Positions 48,229 through 60,081 of a DNA stretch of 64,000 nt are shown here, in pieces; within the stretch, counting starts at the first letter, position 1, and each line of letters opens with the position of its first letter. The DNA comes from Yamagishiella unicocca. Lineage: Eukaryota; Chlorophyta; Chlorophyceae; Chlamydomonadales; Volvocaceae. The position numbers and the translations under genes were made by a program. Under the pieces are notes generated by a model. The model ran no database searches, was not told the DNA's origin, and worked only from the letters and a program-made list of their open reading frames with translations. The stretch spans positions 1,116,001 through 1,180,000 of the forward strand of contig BDSL01000019.1 of assembly GCA_003116995.1 (NCBI GenBank), given 5' to 3'.

Positions 48229-50554
48229 AGTATTGGCCGCCGCCAACACGATGCCTCTCTGTACCACGCACCAGCTTGACGAGACAGTCTATACACAGTA
48301 GCGTTTAGGAAAAAGATCCACGATTCCAGTTAAGCCTTCCGCCGTTAGGCCTGGGCTCGTGGGTTGCACGCCGGTCACGAGGAAGTTAAGCGAGCCGGGC
48401 CCGGAGACAAGGCGTGAGTTTGACAGCTATATAGGATATGAATCGGCGTCTCGAATGAGGAAGATACATCCTTTCTTCCGTCGGTTCAAGCGACTTATAA
48501 CCGGTACCCTGCCCTACAGTACATAACAATATCCAATGGCCTCAAAATAAAAAGGCACTGCAAGAATAGTATGAAAAGGTGGCGAAATCACGATAGCGGA
48601 AACAGACCGCGGCATCCGCAGCCTCTCTTGGGCCATCGAAACATATAGCGTACGGGCATAAATTTCGCCATCACAACTACGCCAACATGGTGGTTCATAT
48701 CTGGATTTTTAGTGTATTCACTAAAACGACTGCACCTGGATAACAGGATGCAAGCGCAAGCTGCAGCGGCCTCATACTGTCAGTGAGGACAGAAACCCTG
48801 GTTGATTTGCGTTCGAAATTGTATGTTATCAACATCGAGAGTTGTCAGAGCATTGAAGGCGGTGACCCTTAAAGCCTTACCACAGAATAAAAGTATAAAG
48901 TTCCTCGACAAACCCTAGCCGCGCCCTTTTTTTCAGTTGACGACGCTATATTTTTTGTAGCAACACATAAATATTTATATTCTGGTTAAGTGTAAATTAC
49001 CAACGGATCTCGACGACCCAGAAGGACGCTCAAAGAGTAACAGTGCACAACGATGTTTTAACATGCTTTGCCACTGCTGCTGGGGTTATCACTCCTCGCC
49101 TTCAAATACCGTTCAGAATATAACTCCATCCGGACATCGCCGCATCAGGTCTTCAAATATCGAACCAGACTTTAACTCCAACTTAACGCTAACGGTATCC
49201 AATCCGTCCCGAGCTTTGCCTTGTCCATAGCAATCGTGTTCATCATCAGTGGTTTATCGGAGGAATCGAAAACGCCTTACCGGTACTTACTGTGCTAGCA
49301 GCGGCATGTGACATGGGGCAACGCGCAACGTTGCGGCGTGGCCACGCGTGGCCAGATGAGGACCGCTGGTCAGGACACAAATTCCTGGCAGCTGCCTGAC
49401 GCAGGTGGAAATTAGCGACTTTTAGGTTGTTAAGGACGCCATGTACACGCTGCGATGGCGACACCAGCATCGCCGCTTGCACCGCCACGCTTGGTGTGTA
49501 TGTGTGGTTGCGGCCAGATTCGCCACCTTCGATGTATCCAAGGTTGGGCACAACACGGTTTGGAGCTGTGGAGACACGGCTGTAGCATGTGCGCATGCAA
49601 TGGGTCTGTGGGCGGATGCCATGCTGTACAACCATCCCGGTGAACTGCTGGAAATTAGTGGGAAGGGGAGGGCCGGAATCAGGCACGGGATAGAATACGG
49701 TACGCCACGTAAGTCCGCCGCAAAGCACAGACACTAAGATCAATTCCGTAGACGGGCCGGAGCGCAAGCGTAGAGGGTGGGAACGGGGGCGTGGCCCTGT
49801 CATGCCCCAGCACTGGCATGATCGATTCCAATCGGACTTCGGTAGCTCGGCCCGTACTAATTTGAAACGTAATTACAGCGATAATCCCCACAGAAACTAC
49901 CGCTCGAAGCGCTTCCAACGCCTCTACACTCCAGGGTTGTACGGACAGACACCAATCGATAGCCCGACCGCTCGCATTCGTACCGGTCGCTATGTTACCT
50001 GAAAGCCTTTCTGATCTACCAACCTTAGAAACACCTGTCTCCTTCGTCTGCCAGCCGCGACCGAGAGGGCGACGTGTGGGATGGGGGAAAGTGGGCGGCA
50101 CCCCCCGGGTCTTTGGCCTCTCTCCTCACACTTTCGATGTGGCAGGCCGGCCCGCGCCCCTTGGGCGCTGCCCCGGTGCCGCTCTGCTCTCAGTGATCCT
50201 AAACTCTCAACTCCCCCCCGGTCGGACGACCAACAAACGCGAAAACCTGAAACCAGACACCAAACACAGCACAAGACAGAAAGGGGAGGGGCGGGCGGGC
50301 GAAACGAGTTCCCGAATGCATTGGCCACCTGGACTTAGGTCGCGCGGGAGCCCGGTCAGTCCCGGTCCCGCCAAACCGGTCGCTGAAAAGATTCCCTGAA
50401 AACGATAACGGAAAATGGGCCCTAGCAACCAAAGGCACAATAAAGAAGCCCGCGACCGTTCCACCTACAAACAAACTGCGCGCTAACCCGCATCCGAGGG
50501 CCCTACGCCGCTTAGAAACCAATTTTCGGAGCAGGGTCCGAAAATTCCGCTTCG
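48229..50554. other. Gene-poor, AT-richer interval upstream of the cyclase
   Basis: Contains the cyclase promoter. AT-rich patches occur near 48540 and 48940-48990. Frames at 49246-49803 and 50199-50522 are open but match nothing known to me and have mixed codon use. A short 5S-rRNA-like motif lies at 48380-48405. Confidence 0.35.
48380..48405 (+). other. Short 5S-rRNA-like segment
   Basis: The stretch ggaagttaagcgagccgggc plus six following bases resembles the internal box A region of eukaryotic 5S rRNA. Flanks do not extend the resemblance, so a functional 5S gene is unlikely. It could be a 5S-derived SINE remnant or chance. Confidence 0.2.
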
Positions 50555-51112
50555 CGGGAATTAGTCATGGTTTCGGCGCCGCTCCAGAAACACGAATCTG
50601 AGCGCGACGGTTGGAGTGAAATATCTTGTGAGTGCGTTGCTAGGTACGGTTCGTTGAACCCAGTCGTCTTAAATCGTCTGGTAGCTTTGGGCGTTGGACA
50701 ATAGCTGGCTCACGATCGGAGCCGAAGCGACAGGGTGCGCACATCGGGCCCACGTAGCCTACGCCGCCTTAGCACGGCGGGATGCCACTCCTGGTACTCC
50801 CGGCCGTGCTCAATGGACGCCCTCGCACGAGGTGCCCAGTTACAGACGTGTAACAACACTGGCGAGCATCTGTTGCCCCGCAAGTAACAGTGCAGCTGTG
50901 GGCCGCGCTTCGGTCGGGAGTCAGAATACCCGGGGCAGAACCCGGAAGAGGTAGCGACTTGCGGCGTTCACCTGCTAACGTGTCTGGTCAGTTGTAGCCT
51001 GAGCGCTAACGACAGCGCACGTCCAATCAGGCCTGGAGTCGGCCAATACGGTCAGCCAGGAAAGCACGAAGCACCTAGTGTCTGTGACAGCCGAAGCCTG
51101 CTGTGGGCCACG
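50555..51112 (-). repeat. Dispersed repeat, copy 1 (inverted relative to copy 2)
   Basis: The reverse complement aligns, with small indels, to 58535-59090. Shared blocks include gcaagtcgctacctcttccg, cttgcggggcaacagatgct and gggcacctcgtgcgag. No protein similarity is evident, so it is probably a non-autonomous mobile element or a duplicated segment. Ends are approximate. Confidence 0.7.
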
Positions 51113-52289
51113 ACAGGCCCAGCTGTGGCTGTGAGATGCAAGCTATCAGCTTACGTTTGACAGCTAGGTCACCCATTATGCAGAGGCAATGACTTGGGTA
51201 GTATTGATGCTGCTTCTAAATCGGTCCTTGAGGTAGAGGGCCGTGGCAGGGGGGGTGAAGGAACATCACGAGCGTTGGTCACGAAGGTATCAGGCGGGTA
51301 GCGCAGGAAAAGGTAAGCGAAGCAAGGAAGTGACGAGGCCACAATGGAGCCGTTAATACAAGTCAGCAACGTGGATGTGCAAGGTAGCGGACGTCGTCAT
51401 TCTGATACTTGACCTTGACCCACGACACACAAAATGGATTCACAATAGCATTCGCGCTTGGACCATTCTGCACTTTGGGCTATCGATTTGCGCATGAGGA
51501 ATCAGGAAACTGCATTTTCGGGTGACCGACCCACAAATTTACGGGCAGCTGACCCACGAAAAAAAGCTAGGGATGGGTGCTATCGCGTTTCGACCATTTT
51601 GCACCTTGCACCGGAATCGTGGTTCAAGAGCTTTTTTCCGGGCGACTGGCCAAGGGTCGGTCAAAGGGGTCGCACATAAGGCAGCATACGGGTGGTTGCG
51701 AGGAGAAGCATCAGGCGCGTCCATCACGCCCGGGTTTATCGGCATTAAAAAGCGCCAGACTGGGTAGGCCAGTTAATACGCCAAGGCCCTGCATACCACT
51801 CAGCCACGCACCAAACAGACTGCACAAAGGAAAGGGGCGAGCTCCTGGCAGTACCCAGAGCTTCACGCACTGATCCGCTCCCGGCGTCGGTAGGAGCATG
51901 TAAGGCACCGAATCCTCTTGAGACCGGCTAGACCCCAATTCATTGGGGCTGTGCCAGCCAACATATATCGGTGTAGCTGGCGTTTGCGTCAGTTCACGCG
52001 TAGAATCTGCGTACGAGCCTTTCCGACTCGGCAGCGGATCTCCAGCAATCACCAGGTCTGACAACGTCGCTGCCCATTGCCCTGCACCAACAACACTCCT
52101 TTGTTGGGCCTCCGACGTCACGTCCACCTGGCCCCACCAACACAGCCTACTACATCAACATAAAACCTCGGCGACCTCACCTCCGAACGCGCGTACTGCG
52201 GACTGCCGAGCATGTCATACTAGACACGGACCACCACCCACGATGCAACCGTCTGGAGTACCGAATACAAACGTAGGCTCACTCAGGAC
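51113..52289. other. Intergenic, no supported gene
   Basis: An imperfect internal duplication occurs near 51455-51480 and 51580-51610 (gaccattntgcacttt type). The minus frame at 51711-52127 is open but unrecognised. Confidence 0.35.
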
Positions 52290-52915
52290 TCACGCCTTAG
52301 CCTTCAGCACGCTTTTGGTCATCCACGAGCCGGCCTTACGCCCCAGCTCCTTCTGAACCATGGTGAACTCGTACTCGCCTGTTTGGCCGGCTGGCCCAAC
52401 GACACTCACCCGCACCGCGTGCATGCCTCCCTCCGCCTCCCGATCCCCCAGCACTTGATACGACCGGCTGTTGACCAGGTCGCCCAGCATGTTACCAAAC
52501 ATGCCTGATTACGAGGGCACAGCGGTGGAGGGTACGGTGATGGTTGCGACCGCTTGATCAATACATCAGACGACGCACGGAGGGTGCTCTGCACTAACCA
52601 ACTGCGCCGCCACAGCAAGGTGTACCGCCTAAAGCCGGGTAGTTTTTTCTGCTGGCTAGCTGGCGGGCAGTACGGTGTCTTCCTCCGCAGGGTCTAAGCC
52701 TAAATGTGTGTTACAGGTAGTGGTCCAGCGCATGGGGTTGCACGGCTGCAGACGCACCCAGGAAATGGTCAAGGTGATACAGGTCCTTGGAAAAGCCAAA
52801 GTACTTGGACCGCTCCATGCCGCCTGCGTCCGCCGCGAACTCGTACGCAGTCTGGATGCCATGGTTAAGCCTGGCGGGTTCAGCGACGTCAGTAAAGACG
52901 GTGTCTTAATGAGGG
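52290..52915 (-). CDS. Conserved plant/algal protein, possible DUF4864 family (3' part)
   Basis: Function unknown. Three exons join in phase on the minus strand: about 52915-52715, 52628-52579, 52504-52290 (TGA). They read HGIQTAYEFAADAGGMERSK, YFGFSKDLYHLDHFLGA, RYTLLWRRSWLVQSTL, MFGNMLGDLVNSRSYQVLGD and GEYEFTMVQKELGRKAGSWM. From memory this parallels a plant, probably plastid, family with HGIEVLYRFA, a YFG motif, YRVLLGHKERKILSSL and FQFTMVQ...GYWLTES at equal spacing; the DUF4864 label is less certain than the homology. The middle junction uses donor GTGCGT, and the intron between exons 2 and 3 is only about 74 bases. The 5' limit of the first listed exon and all earlier exons are unresolved. 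Confidence 0.6.
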
Positions 52916-54068
52916 CGCTGCGCAAGCCAGCGTCTTGTGCGGCTGGTAGTTACCAGTCCAACCCCCAACGGCAAACGCTCCCAACCGTCGCAGGCCGAGC
53001 CGAGAACCGACACAAGGGCCCGCAGGACCTCTACAGTACCTACCAGGGGCGCGTAGCAGCCCACGGCCGTCACGAAATGCCCAGAAGCCTTCGCGCCTCC
53101 GGGTTTATTGGTATTTTCGCTCAGCGCCACATCTTCGCTCAGCGCCACATCCTCGCTCAGCGCGACAACCCTCGCCCATGGTGCCCCCGAGCTACACTCA
53201 CCAGGGATCATCATTTGTCCGCAGTGCCTTCAACTGCACCTGCGGTTATACACGGTCCATGGGATGGCGGTTACGCCCCTGGTCTAGCAGAGGCGCCAAG
53301 GGGGCAAGAAAGGGCACCTACCTCAACCGACTCCCGTGGCGAGAAAGCTGGTGAGGGCATAACCTGCGGACATTTCAGATGATATGCCAGGCCTCTCTTG
53401 CATGTGGGGCTGTTTCGCAAGGAATGTGTGTATGGGGACGGCAAGGTGCGACATGGCAATTGACTTTGGGTTTACGGAGCCGCCTTCGACGCCGGCGAAC
53501 TCATCGCGATGTGGGCTAGGAGAAGCCCAGCACGACGTGCAGGTTTGAGCCGTGGGCATTTTTACACCCTCACGGGTATACTTTAGCCGACAGTTCCGGT
53601 ACCCCCGGGCCCCTGGCATTGCAGGCGGACGACCCATCTTACTATTGGATCTGGGGTGTTTTGAGGATTCCAGACCGGAGCCGCAGGACATGCAACTTGG
53701 CGACGTGCAGGCAGGTGCCGTAGGGTGCACCGCGGAGTAGACAATTGTATCAACATGTTCTTGAGCTCAGGAACGTATATATATGACAATCGATGAGGAA
53801 ACGGCTATGCAGAAGCAAGAAGACGTTAGCTTTCTTGATGACAAACTCGCACTCATGCCAACCGAGGCAAGCAACTACCTCAATCACCCATTTAGCTCAT
53901 TATGGACTAGAAGGCTAGTGACAATACACTTCTCATGAAACTTTCAGAGCCATAATATTACCTTTATCATAACGTGCCACGATCAAAACTGCTCTTCCCC
54001 CTTGAACTGACATTTTAAGGTTACAACTTGCTTAAGCCTGTAATCCATTTATAGAGAGTCAAACTGCA
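52916..54068. other. Interval between the conserved protein and TVP23
   Basis: Should hold the missing 5' exons of the minus-strand gene and the TVP23 promoter. A TATATATA run lies at 53776-53783. An 18-bp array lies at 53117-53166. No exon could be fixed. Confidence 0.35.
53117..53166. repeat. 18-bp tandem repeat
   Basis: About three copies of tcgctcagcgccacatct. Confidence 0.85.
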
Positions 54069-55060
54069 ATGGCAACGCTCGGAGGGGACGGCGCGATGAC
54101 TTCGGGTGCCCCAGCTCCTCCAGCTCCTGCTCACAACATAGCTGTGTTCTTCCACGGATTCTTTAAGGTGCCGTGCTGTTTATGCCTGGACAAACAGCGT
54201 ATCGGTTGTGACTCTGGTTTGTTTACTCTCAGGTGGCGGCAATCGTCTGGTACTGGATCTGCGAGATTGTTAACGGCGACTCGTTCGTAGTCAATTTCGT
54301 GGTGTGCATTGTCCTCTTGGCGCTAGATTTCTGGATGGTACGTTCGCTTGTCCCGTTGACCGCGTCGGTACGCCTTCGTCTAGGGAATGTTCAACAAGCC
54401 TGTCTACATATGCAGACTAAAAATATCTCTGGGCGCCTTCTGGTGGGACTACGATGGTGGAATGAGGCGAACGACACGGGGTCTGCCTGGCGATTCGAGA
54501 CTCTGCCAGAGGTGGGCAGGGCTCCCAGCCATGCATTCCTTGGCGTCAGAATCCTGCTTTGTAACGGAGGCGGTGGTAGGAGGCAGGGAGGTTCTTTGGG
54601 GGGGGGCCGGGTGGAAACTCGTCCCCCGTGACACGTACGGAGGCCAGGGTGTGGACGTGTTTGGCACTGGCAGCGGCCTGGCGAGGTCCCCGCAAGCTGC
54701 TTTTTTATGACAAATTGTGCTCCAGGCCTTGGTCTCATGCTTACATTACCCTTCCGGTGGTCTGGCCTGCTGTAGGGTGTCCGGACCGTGCTGCCCCGCG
54801 AAAAGCGCTTCTTCTGGCTAGCAATCATGCTTTCAACCGGACACTGGATCCTAGCCGTAATCATTGCGGTTTTCGGACTGTCTACGTACATCATCGTTGC
54901 TATCATGGGACTGCTTTTCAGCGGCAGCAACCTCTGGGGTTACTTCAAGTGCAGCCGCGAGGCGCAGGCAGACCTTAAAGGCTACATCAATAGTACTTCC
55001 AACACGCTCGTCCAAGGAGCCATACAGCAGAAGCTCAACCAGGCGGTGACCCGAGTATAA
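54069..55060 (+). CDS. TVP23: TVP23-like Golgi membrane protein
   Basis: Integral membrane protein of the late Golgi, thought to act in vesicle trafficking. Exons: 54069-54167, 54233-54337, 54416-54511, 54776-55060 (TAA), all phase 0, 194 residues, the usual length of the family. Four hydrophobic segments are visible: IAVFFHGFF-VAAIVWYWIC, VVNFVVCIVLLALDFWM, FWLAIMLSTGHWILAVIIAV and STYIIVAIMGLLFSG. The signature KNISGRLLVGLRWWNE between the second and third segments is characteristic of TVP23 (former DUF846). The N-terminus MATLGGDGAMTSGAPAPPAP is short and unstructured, and no signal peptide is expected. TGTAA follows at 55154. Confidence 0.93.
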
Positions 55061-55153
55061 CGCGTTACCGCAGCAGCGGCTCCTTCAATGCAAACGACTG
55101 GGCAACAAGGCCTAGTGAAAAGGGCACAGGCCCTTATGACTAGCGTGTGCATC

Positions 55154-55158
55154 TGTAA
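55154..55158 (+). terminator. TGTAA poly(A) signal, TVP23
   Basis: TGTAA about 95 bases after the TVP23 stop. Confidence 0.6.
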
Positions 55159-55547
55159 CGAGCATTCCAACATGATCGCTATTGCCAAGTTAGGTACTGA
55201 TTGCGACTCTCAGCTAGAGCCCAGAGCGGCCCCACCGCTGCCATCTGTGCGACCAAGCAAGACCACGGGTCGAAGCATGGGTACGGCTGCAGGTTTGCGC
55301 ACCGGACAAACAACTGGTTATGCTTCCCATGGGACATTGCACTCGGCGTGCAAGGGCGTTGGTTCATTTTTGAGTGGCAGCTGCCATGTGGATGCTCTAC
55401 GGCTGCTTTGCTCGTGAGCTGTTAGGTGGATGCTGCATAGAACGGCTGTCTACTGCGCCAATGTGGACCAACAGAATGGAACCTGGGGGGTCCGCAGCTG
55501 TACAGTGCCATAGAAAATACTGTGCATCCTACTTGGCCACTGTCTGC

Positions 55548-57747
55548 TCAGTGCGTTGGTCCATGCACTCGGAGGGCCGCGGTTTGCGTCAGCTGGGGCT
55601 CGCTCCGGTCTGCCATGACCTGAGGCGGCGGGGGGCAGCAGGGAATGTGCGACAGTGTGACGGAGGAGGGATGACGACGGACTGCTGCACTGGGCCCTGA
55701 CGACATGTATATTGTAAGATCGAAACACGTCTACATTAGAGCGTCCAAGACCGGTCTCTGCACGAGTACAGCACCTCGCGAAGGCTGCGCCGGGCCTCAG
55801 ACTTTTCGGGCGTGTCGCAGATCTGCCGTTCCCCTGTGTGGTGCTTGCTGTTCCCTCTGGGCCATAAGTTATGAGGCGTCTGGGTGGTTTGCCTTTTCGG
55901 AGCCGCCGGGTTTCATTCTTTCTTTGTTTCTCTAAAGTGTCAGGCGATGCGCCCGGTGGATCTGCCCGTTCAGGCCTGGAGCCCACTATCACTATTTCTA
56001 CTACGCCGCACACAACGAGTGCTGGTGGTTCACAAGACACGGCTCTCCCAGCCGGCCTCACCTCCACGTGGCGCAGCTCCTCCGGGCTGCTTGACTTGAT
56101 CTCCGTCAACAGCTGCCCGTGCATGTTGCGCTTGAGCTGCGGTTACAAGTTGGCGGAAAATGTGACAAGTCTCCCCCGCGATAAGGCGACACACAGCGAG
56201 CCGTTGGGTGGGCTACACGTGCCGCAACAGACCATACATGCTCAGTAAAGATTCGATGGAACGATCAGAACTCGGGCGCAGGGTCTGGGGGTCCGGATCC
56301 TACAGAACGCAGGTGTCACGTGGTGGCGCCGCAACACGCCGCGCTCTAGGACGGACGGCCCACCTGGACGTCTGCCTCCACCAGAGGCTCGCTGCGGTCG
56401 CTGACGTGGTCCACGTGCTTCAGCTCCTTTGGGGACTCAATTTCATGCAGGAACGCGTCCTTGTCCCACTGGCGAGCGTCGCAGGGCGGAAACAGCAAGC
56501 TTCACGGGCATGCATCCAAGCAAGCCGATTGGGTTGGTAACCCAGGGCCGAAACCTAGTGACGTAAGGCCGGTGCGCGGTGACGCAGGAGGTAGAATGAA
56601 AACCTATCATCCCACACAGAAGATGAAAAACACGAGGTTGTGCAGCCCTTCCTAGTGGCCCCGTCGGGCTGAAGCTGTGCTTGCTGCGCTGTACAGAAGG
56701 CGAGCTGTCAACATGTTTATTTGGCTTGGACGTCCATTTCCACGACAGTCTCTCAGCACGCACATCCCTGCCAGCACTGCTCCCGCGTTAACCTGCAGCA
56801 CCCACCGACGGCACCACGCCGCAGCTGCCGCTTGTGCGCGGCCTCACCTTTCCGACGTGCGCATCCTTCACAGCCGGTGCGCTGCGGTCCGCGGGGGCAT
56901 CCACATGTGCCAGGGCTGGACCACCCGCCTCGCATGTGGCCTTGAGCTCGCTGACCACTGCGTGGTGCCCCCCCACCGCCTTGACCTCGGCGAGAAGGGC
57001 GGGGCGGTCGCTAGGGTGCAGCTGCACGCCTGCAGCACGCGCACAGGCGGAGCCAGGCTGCGGCTCGTACGAATCTCCACGGGGAAGCTCCAAGGGGAGC
57101 TATCCGAGGGGCAACTACTACACAGCACCGCATTCTGGACACCTGTCCAAATCCAGCCGCACCCTCAGACCGACTACAAATCACGGCACAGCGCAGATGG
57201 GAGACCTTGACAATTCGTTGGCGGGGCGCTTGGGCGTGACACCGGCACATCCTCTCTTACCTTCAACTCGCGGGCTGCTGCGATCGTGAAGGTCATCTAC
57301 GTGCTTTAGTGGCAGGCCTGCGAGAATGTAATTATCTTTACGTCATACAGACGTCAGCAGGCACACAACTGCACTGGAATCAGGTTGACGATGTTACAGA
57401 TACATTGCTCGGAACGTCATCCTAAATGTCCGTGACTGTGGAGGCTTCTGGCGCAGACCCCCAGCGGTTGCTGCGGTGTCGACAGTCGTTGCACCGCCTT
57501 TCGGCACATCTCACCAGTCTCGATTTCCTTAAGTAGACCATCCTTATCCCAGCGGTGAACGTGTGTCCCTGAAAGAGCCGAAAGGCGGGACGTGTTTAAT
57601 CTCCAGTTGAGCTCGTCGCGCCATTCACGCCTTGGACCCACCGGGCTCTATTGCTGGCTGTGAGCGATCCGATACGTCCTCAATGTGCTTAAGCTTAGTT
57701 GATGCACCTTCATGCCGCAATTCATAAAGGACGTTGTCCAGCGACAT
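55548..57747 (-). CDS. Five-module beta-thymosin/actobindin-like actin-binding protein
   Basis: Predicted G-actin-binding protein built from repeated WH2/beta-thymosin modules. Seven in-phase exons: 57747-57642, 57568-57515, 57317-57261, 57029-56848, 56468-56364, 56136-56062, 55619-55548 (TGA); 216 residues. Each module has a short helix, then LKHV or a variant, then D-R-S-x-P. Module 1: VLYELRHEG..KLKHIEDVSDRSQP. Module 2: GLLKEIETGLPLKHVDDLHD. Module 3: ALLAEVKAVGG, an insert, LAHVDAPADRSAPAV. Module 4: WDKDAFLHEIESPKELKHVD. Module 5: LLTEIKSSSPEELRHVEVMA. Linkers such as THVHRWDKD parallel the KKVDR linkers of Acanthamoeba actobindin. ATG 57747 is chosen because no acceptor lies between it and the upstream in-frame TAA. 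Intron 6 holds an antisense repeat copy. Actin binding is inferred from family. Confidence 0.8.
55884..56010 (+). repeat. LINE-tail-like repeat copy in an intron
   Basis: Resembles the reverse complement of the presumed LINE 3' region near 13526-13680 (shared caggcgatgcgcccg and ggtggtttgcctttt/g blocks), with indels. It lies in the last intron of the actobindin-like gene, antisense to it. Confidence 0.55.
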
Positions 57748-58534
57748 TCGTCGGGAGCGTTACGGTTGCAGGCAAGACGGAACTTTGGGTAATGAAGGAG
57801 GTTAAGAGGATATAACTTACTAAAAGCAACCGTAAGGCAAGCGGAACGTTGTGCGAGTCGGCGACTTGTGATGCCCTACAACGGTCCTGTAGCGACCTGT
57901 CGTACCTTTACCGTCCGGCACCATCTTGCGCGCATAAATAACTGCGGGTCTTGGATACGCATCGGTGCTCGTATTCACCGCGCGCCAGATAATAAGTACA
58001 CTACTCCCAGGATAATTGTGCGTCCCGTGCAAAAGGACTTCTGGGGCTAACTTCCGGTACCTTGATTTTCCCTTTCGCACTAGATCCACGCAGATTTCGC
58101 CTGAAAATTGAAAAATACATATCGGGATGCCTTTGGGACGCCGTGAGCCACGGCTGTTATTGGCCACGACTGGATCATGGCTGTTTCCTGGTGTACTGGG
58201 CTGTGTGGTCGACGGGCCGCGATCTGCGTGGTTCTGGTGGGTCCGCCACGAAGCGGGATCCATACACACCTTTGACTGGTGTCTGCGCACCCCCTGTTCG
58301 CACCATGTCCGGCCCCCAACTGCTGCTGGAGCAGCTGTGCAGTAACTGGATCACGATTGCTACAACTCCCATGCCGGGTGCACCGTGCACCGTGCTGTCA
58401 GGTCGCACACAGGTCGCACACAGGTCGCACATCGCACACACGGCGAATAACGTGCCGTATGTGAGGAGGTCAAAATTGGAATGGACCTCTGTCTCGACTT
58501 CTGCGTCCCTTGTAAAACATTTGTTTCTAGTATG

Positions 58535-59090
58535 TCATGCCCCACAGCAGTCTTCGGCTGTCGCGGTTGTGCTTTCCTGGCTGACCGTGGTTGGCCGGCT
58601 CCAAGCCTGATCCGTACGCTATCAAAAGCGCCCAGGCTACAACTGACCAGGTTGTAGACACAGTAGCACACAGATTGCGCGCCGCAAGTCGCTACCTCTT
58701 CCGGGTGCGGACCCGGGTATCCCTGACTCCTGGCTTAAGCGCGGCCCACAGCTCCACTCTTACTTGCGGGGCAACAGATGCTCGGCACTGTCGTTACACG
58801 TTTGTAACTGGGCACCTCGTGCGAGAGGAGACATTGAGCGCGGCCACGAATGCCAGACGTGGCATCCCGTCGTGCTAAGGCGGCGTATGCTGAGTGACCC
58901 AGATGTGCGCACCCTATCCCTTCGGCTCCGATTGTGAGCCAGATACCACTGACAGCCGTAAGCTACCAGACACTATGAGACGAAGTCTCCGTTACTTAGT
59001 GTCAATGCACCGTACCTAATAACACAGTCATAACGTCGCGCTCCACATTCGCGTCCTCTGGAGCGGCAACGAAACCACGACTGGCGCCCC
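58535..59090 (+). repeat. Dispersed repeat, copy 2
   Basis: Inverted partner of 50555-51112; alignment blocks are described there. Ends are approximate. Confidence 0.7.
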
Positions 59091-59886
59091 CGAATCGGCT
59101 ATGCCGGTGATAGTGCATGACAAGTGAACCCGTGATTACTCACACACAACCGCATTATTCCCTACCGCCGGCGCCGACAGAGCGTCGATGACCAATGAGG
59201 AGGTATGGCAAAGGTCGCTGCATCATGAACATTAGAGATCACGACCAATACTCTTGGGGTGCTAAACCCAGCTAAACCTCTAAGAAGGCCGCAGCTCTAA
59301 AACGCGCTTAGCCACTTCCACATTTTCGAGGAGCTACAAACACTACTGCGCCAATTACCCGATGTGTTGCATAATTGGACAGACGAAGAGCTGCATGTCT
59401 GCTGCGGTGCCCATGATCACGTTGCCAGAAACATCTCTTTCGCGCCCGACCAGCACAAACGATACTGCAGTTTGAGTCAAGCTATCATGATACGACAATG
59501 GCACAGGTGCTCCGCGCGCAGCGCTCACAGTACGCTCACGGATGAGGTTAGAGCCAAAAAGGTAGCCTGGCCCGTGATGGGCTGCTGTAAGCCCTGTAGC
59601 TCCAAGCTGCAGCCACAGCACCACACCACACCACAGTGGCGCTAATGACGTGACGTGTCGATAACTTAGTTGTCATTACACAGCTGCACGCGTGCAGCAC
59701 GGGTTAAGTCAGGTACTCCTCTAAACACTAGCATTGCAGTCTAACCCCTTGGCTTTTGCCACGTGCCACGCAGTGCCACGATACACCGTGCCACGCAGCT
59801 CAACAACTTCACTATGAATGCCTTTTCTGGAAGTAGCGACTAACCAAATTCCACACCTTCACTTTTTTGCTTTGTCGCCTTCGGGG

Positions 59887-59951
59887 TTAGGTGGTACGCC
59901 TGCGCGCGGCGTAATTGAGTAGGGCTTAGGTGGTACACCTGCGCATGGTGT
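59887..59951. repeat. 26-bp direct repeat
   Basis: Two copies of ttaggtggtacrcctgcgc plus seven bases (59887-59912 and 59926-59951), 39 bases apart, with four mismatches. Confidence 0.8.
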
Positions 59952-60081
59952 GTCCCAGCAGACGCATCTGCAGCCCGCGCAAAAATCTCTGGTATTCCAA
60001 TCAATTCGATAGAGCATCATCCGCTGTCGCCATGATCTAAGCGGCCTAACAGCCGTGACAGTACCCGTCGCTGTACCTCAC

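Larger units (their letters stand above)
57748..60081. other. Interval with repeats between actobindin-like exons
   Basis: Contains dispersed repeat copy 2 (58535-59090), short cgcacacaggt repeats near 58400-58440 and a direct repeat at 59887-59951. It is either intergenic or one 2.4-kb intron of a larger actobindin-like gene. No other gene was found. Confidence 0.4.

Noticed and set aside
49246..49803. 186-codon minus-strand ORF
   Set aside because: No family similarity, mixed codon use and no splice partners; left uncalled.
55736..55822. Alternative last exon of the actobindin-like gene (ICDTPEKSEARRSL)
   Set aside because: It lacks the DRSxP motif required after LRHVE; the exon at 55619-55548 (VMADRSEP) supplies it in phase.
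56690..56760. Extra actobindin-like exon (KPNKHVDSSPS on the minus strand)
   Set aside because: The motif is weak, and the flanking exons at 56848 and 56468 already join in phase, giving a normal linker.
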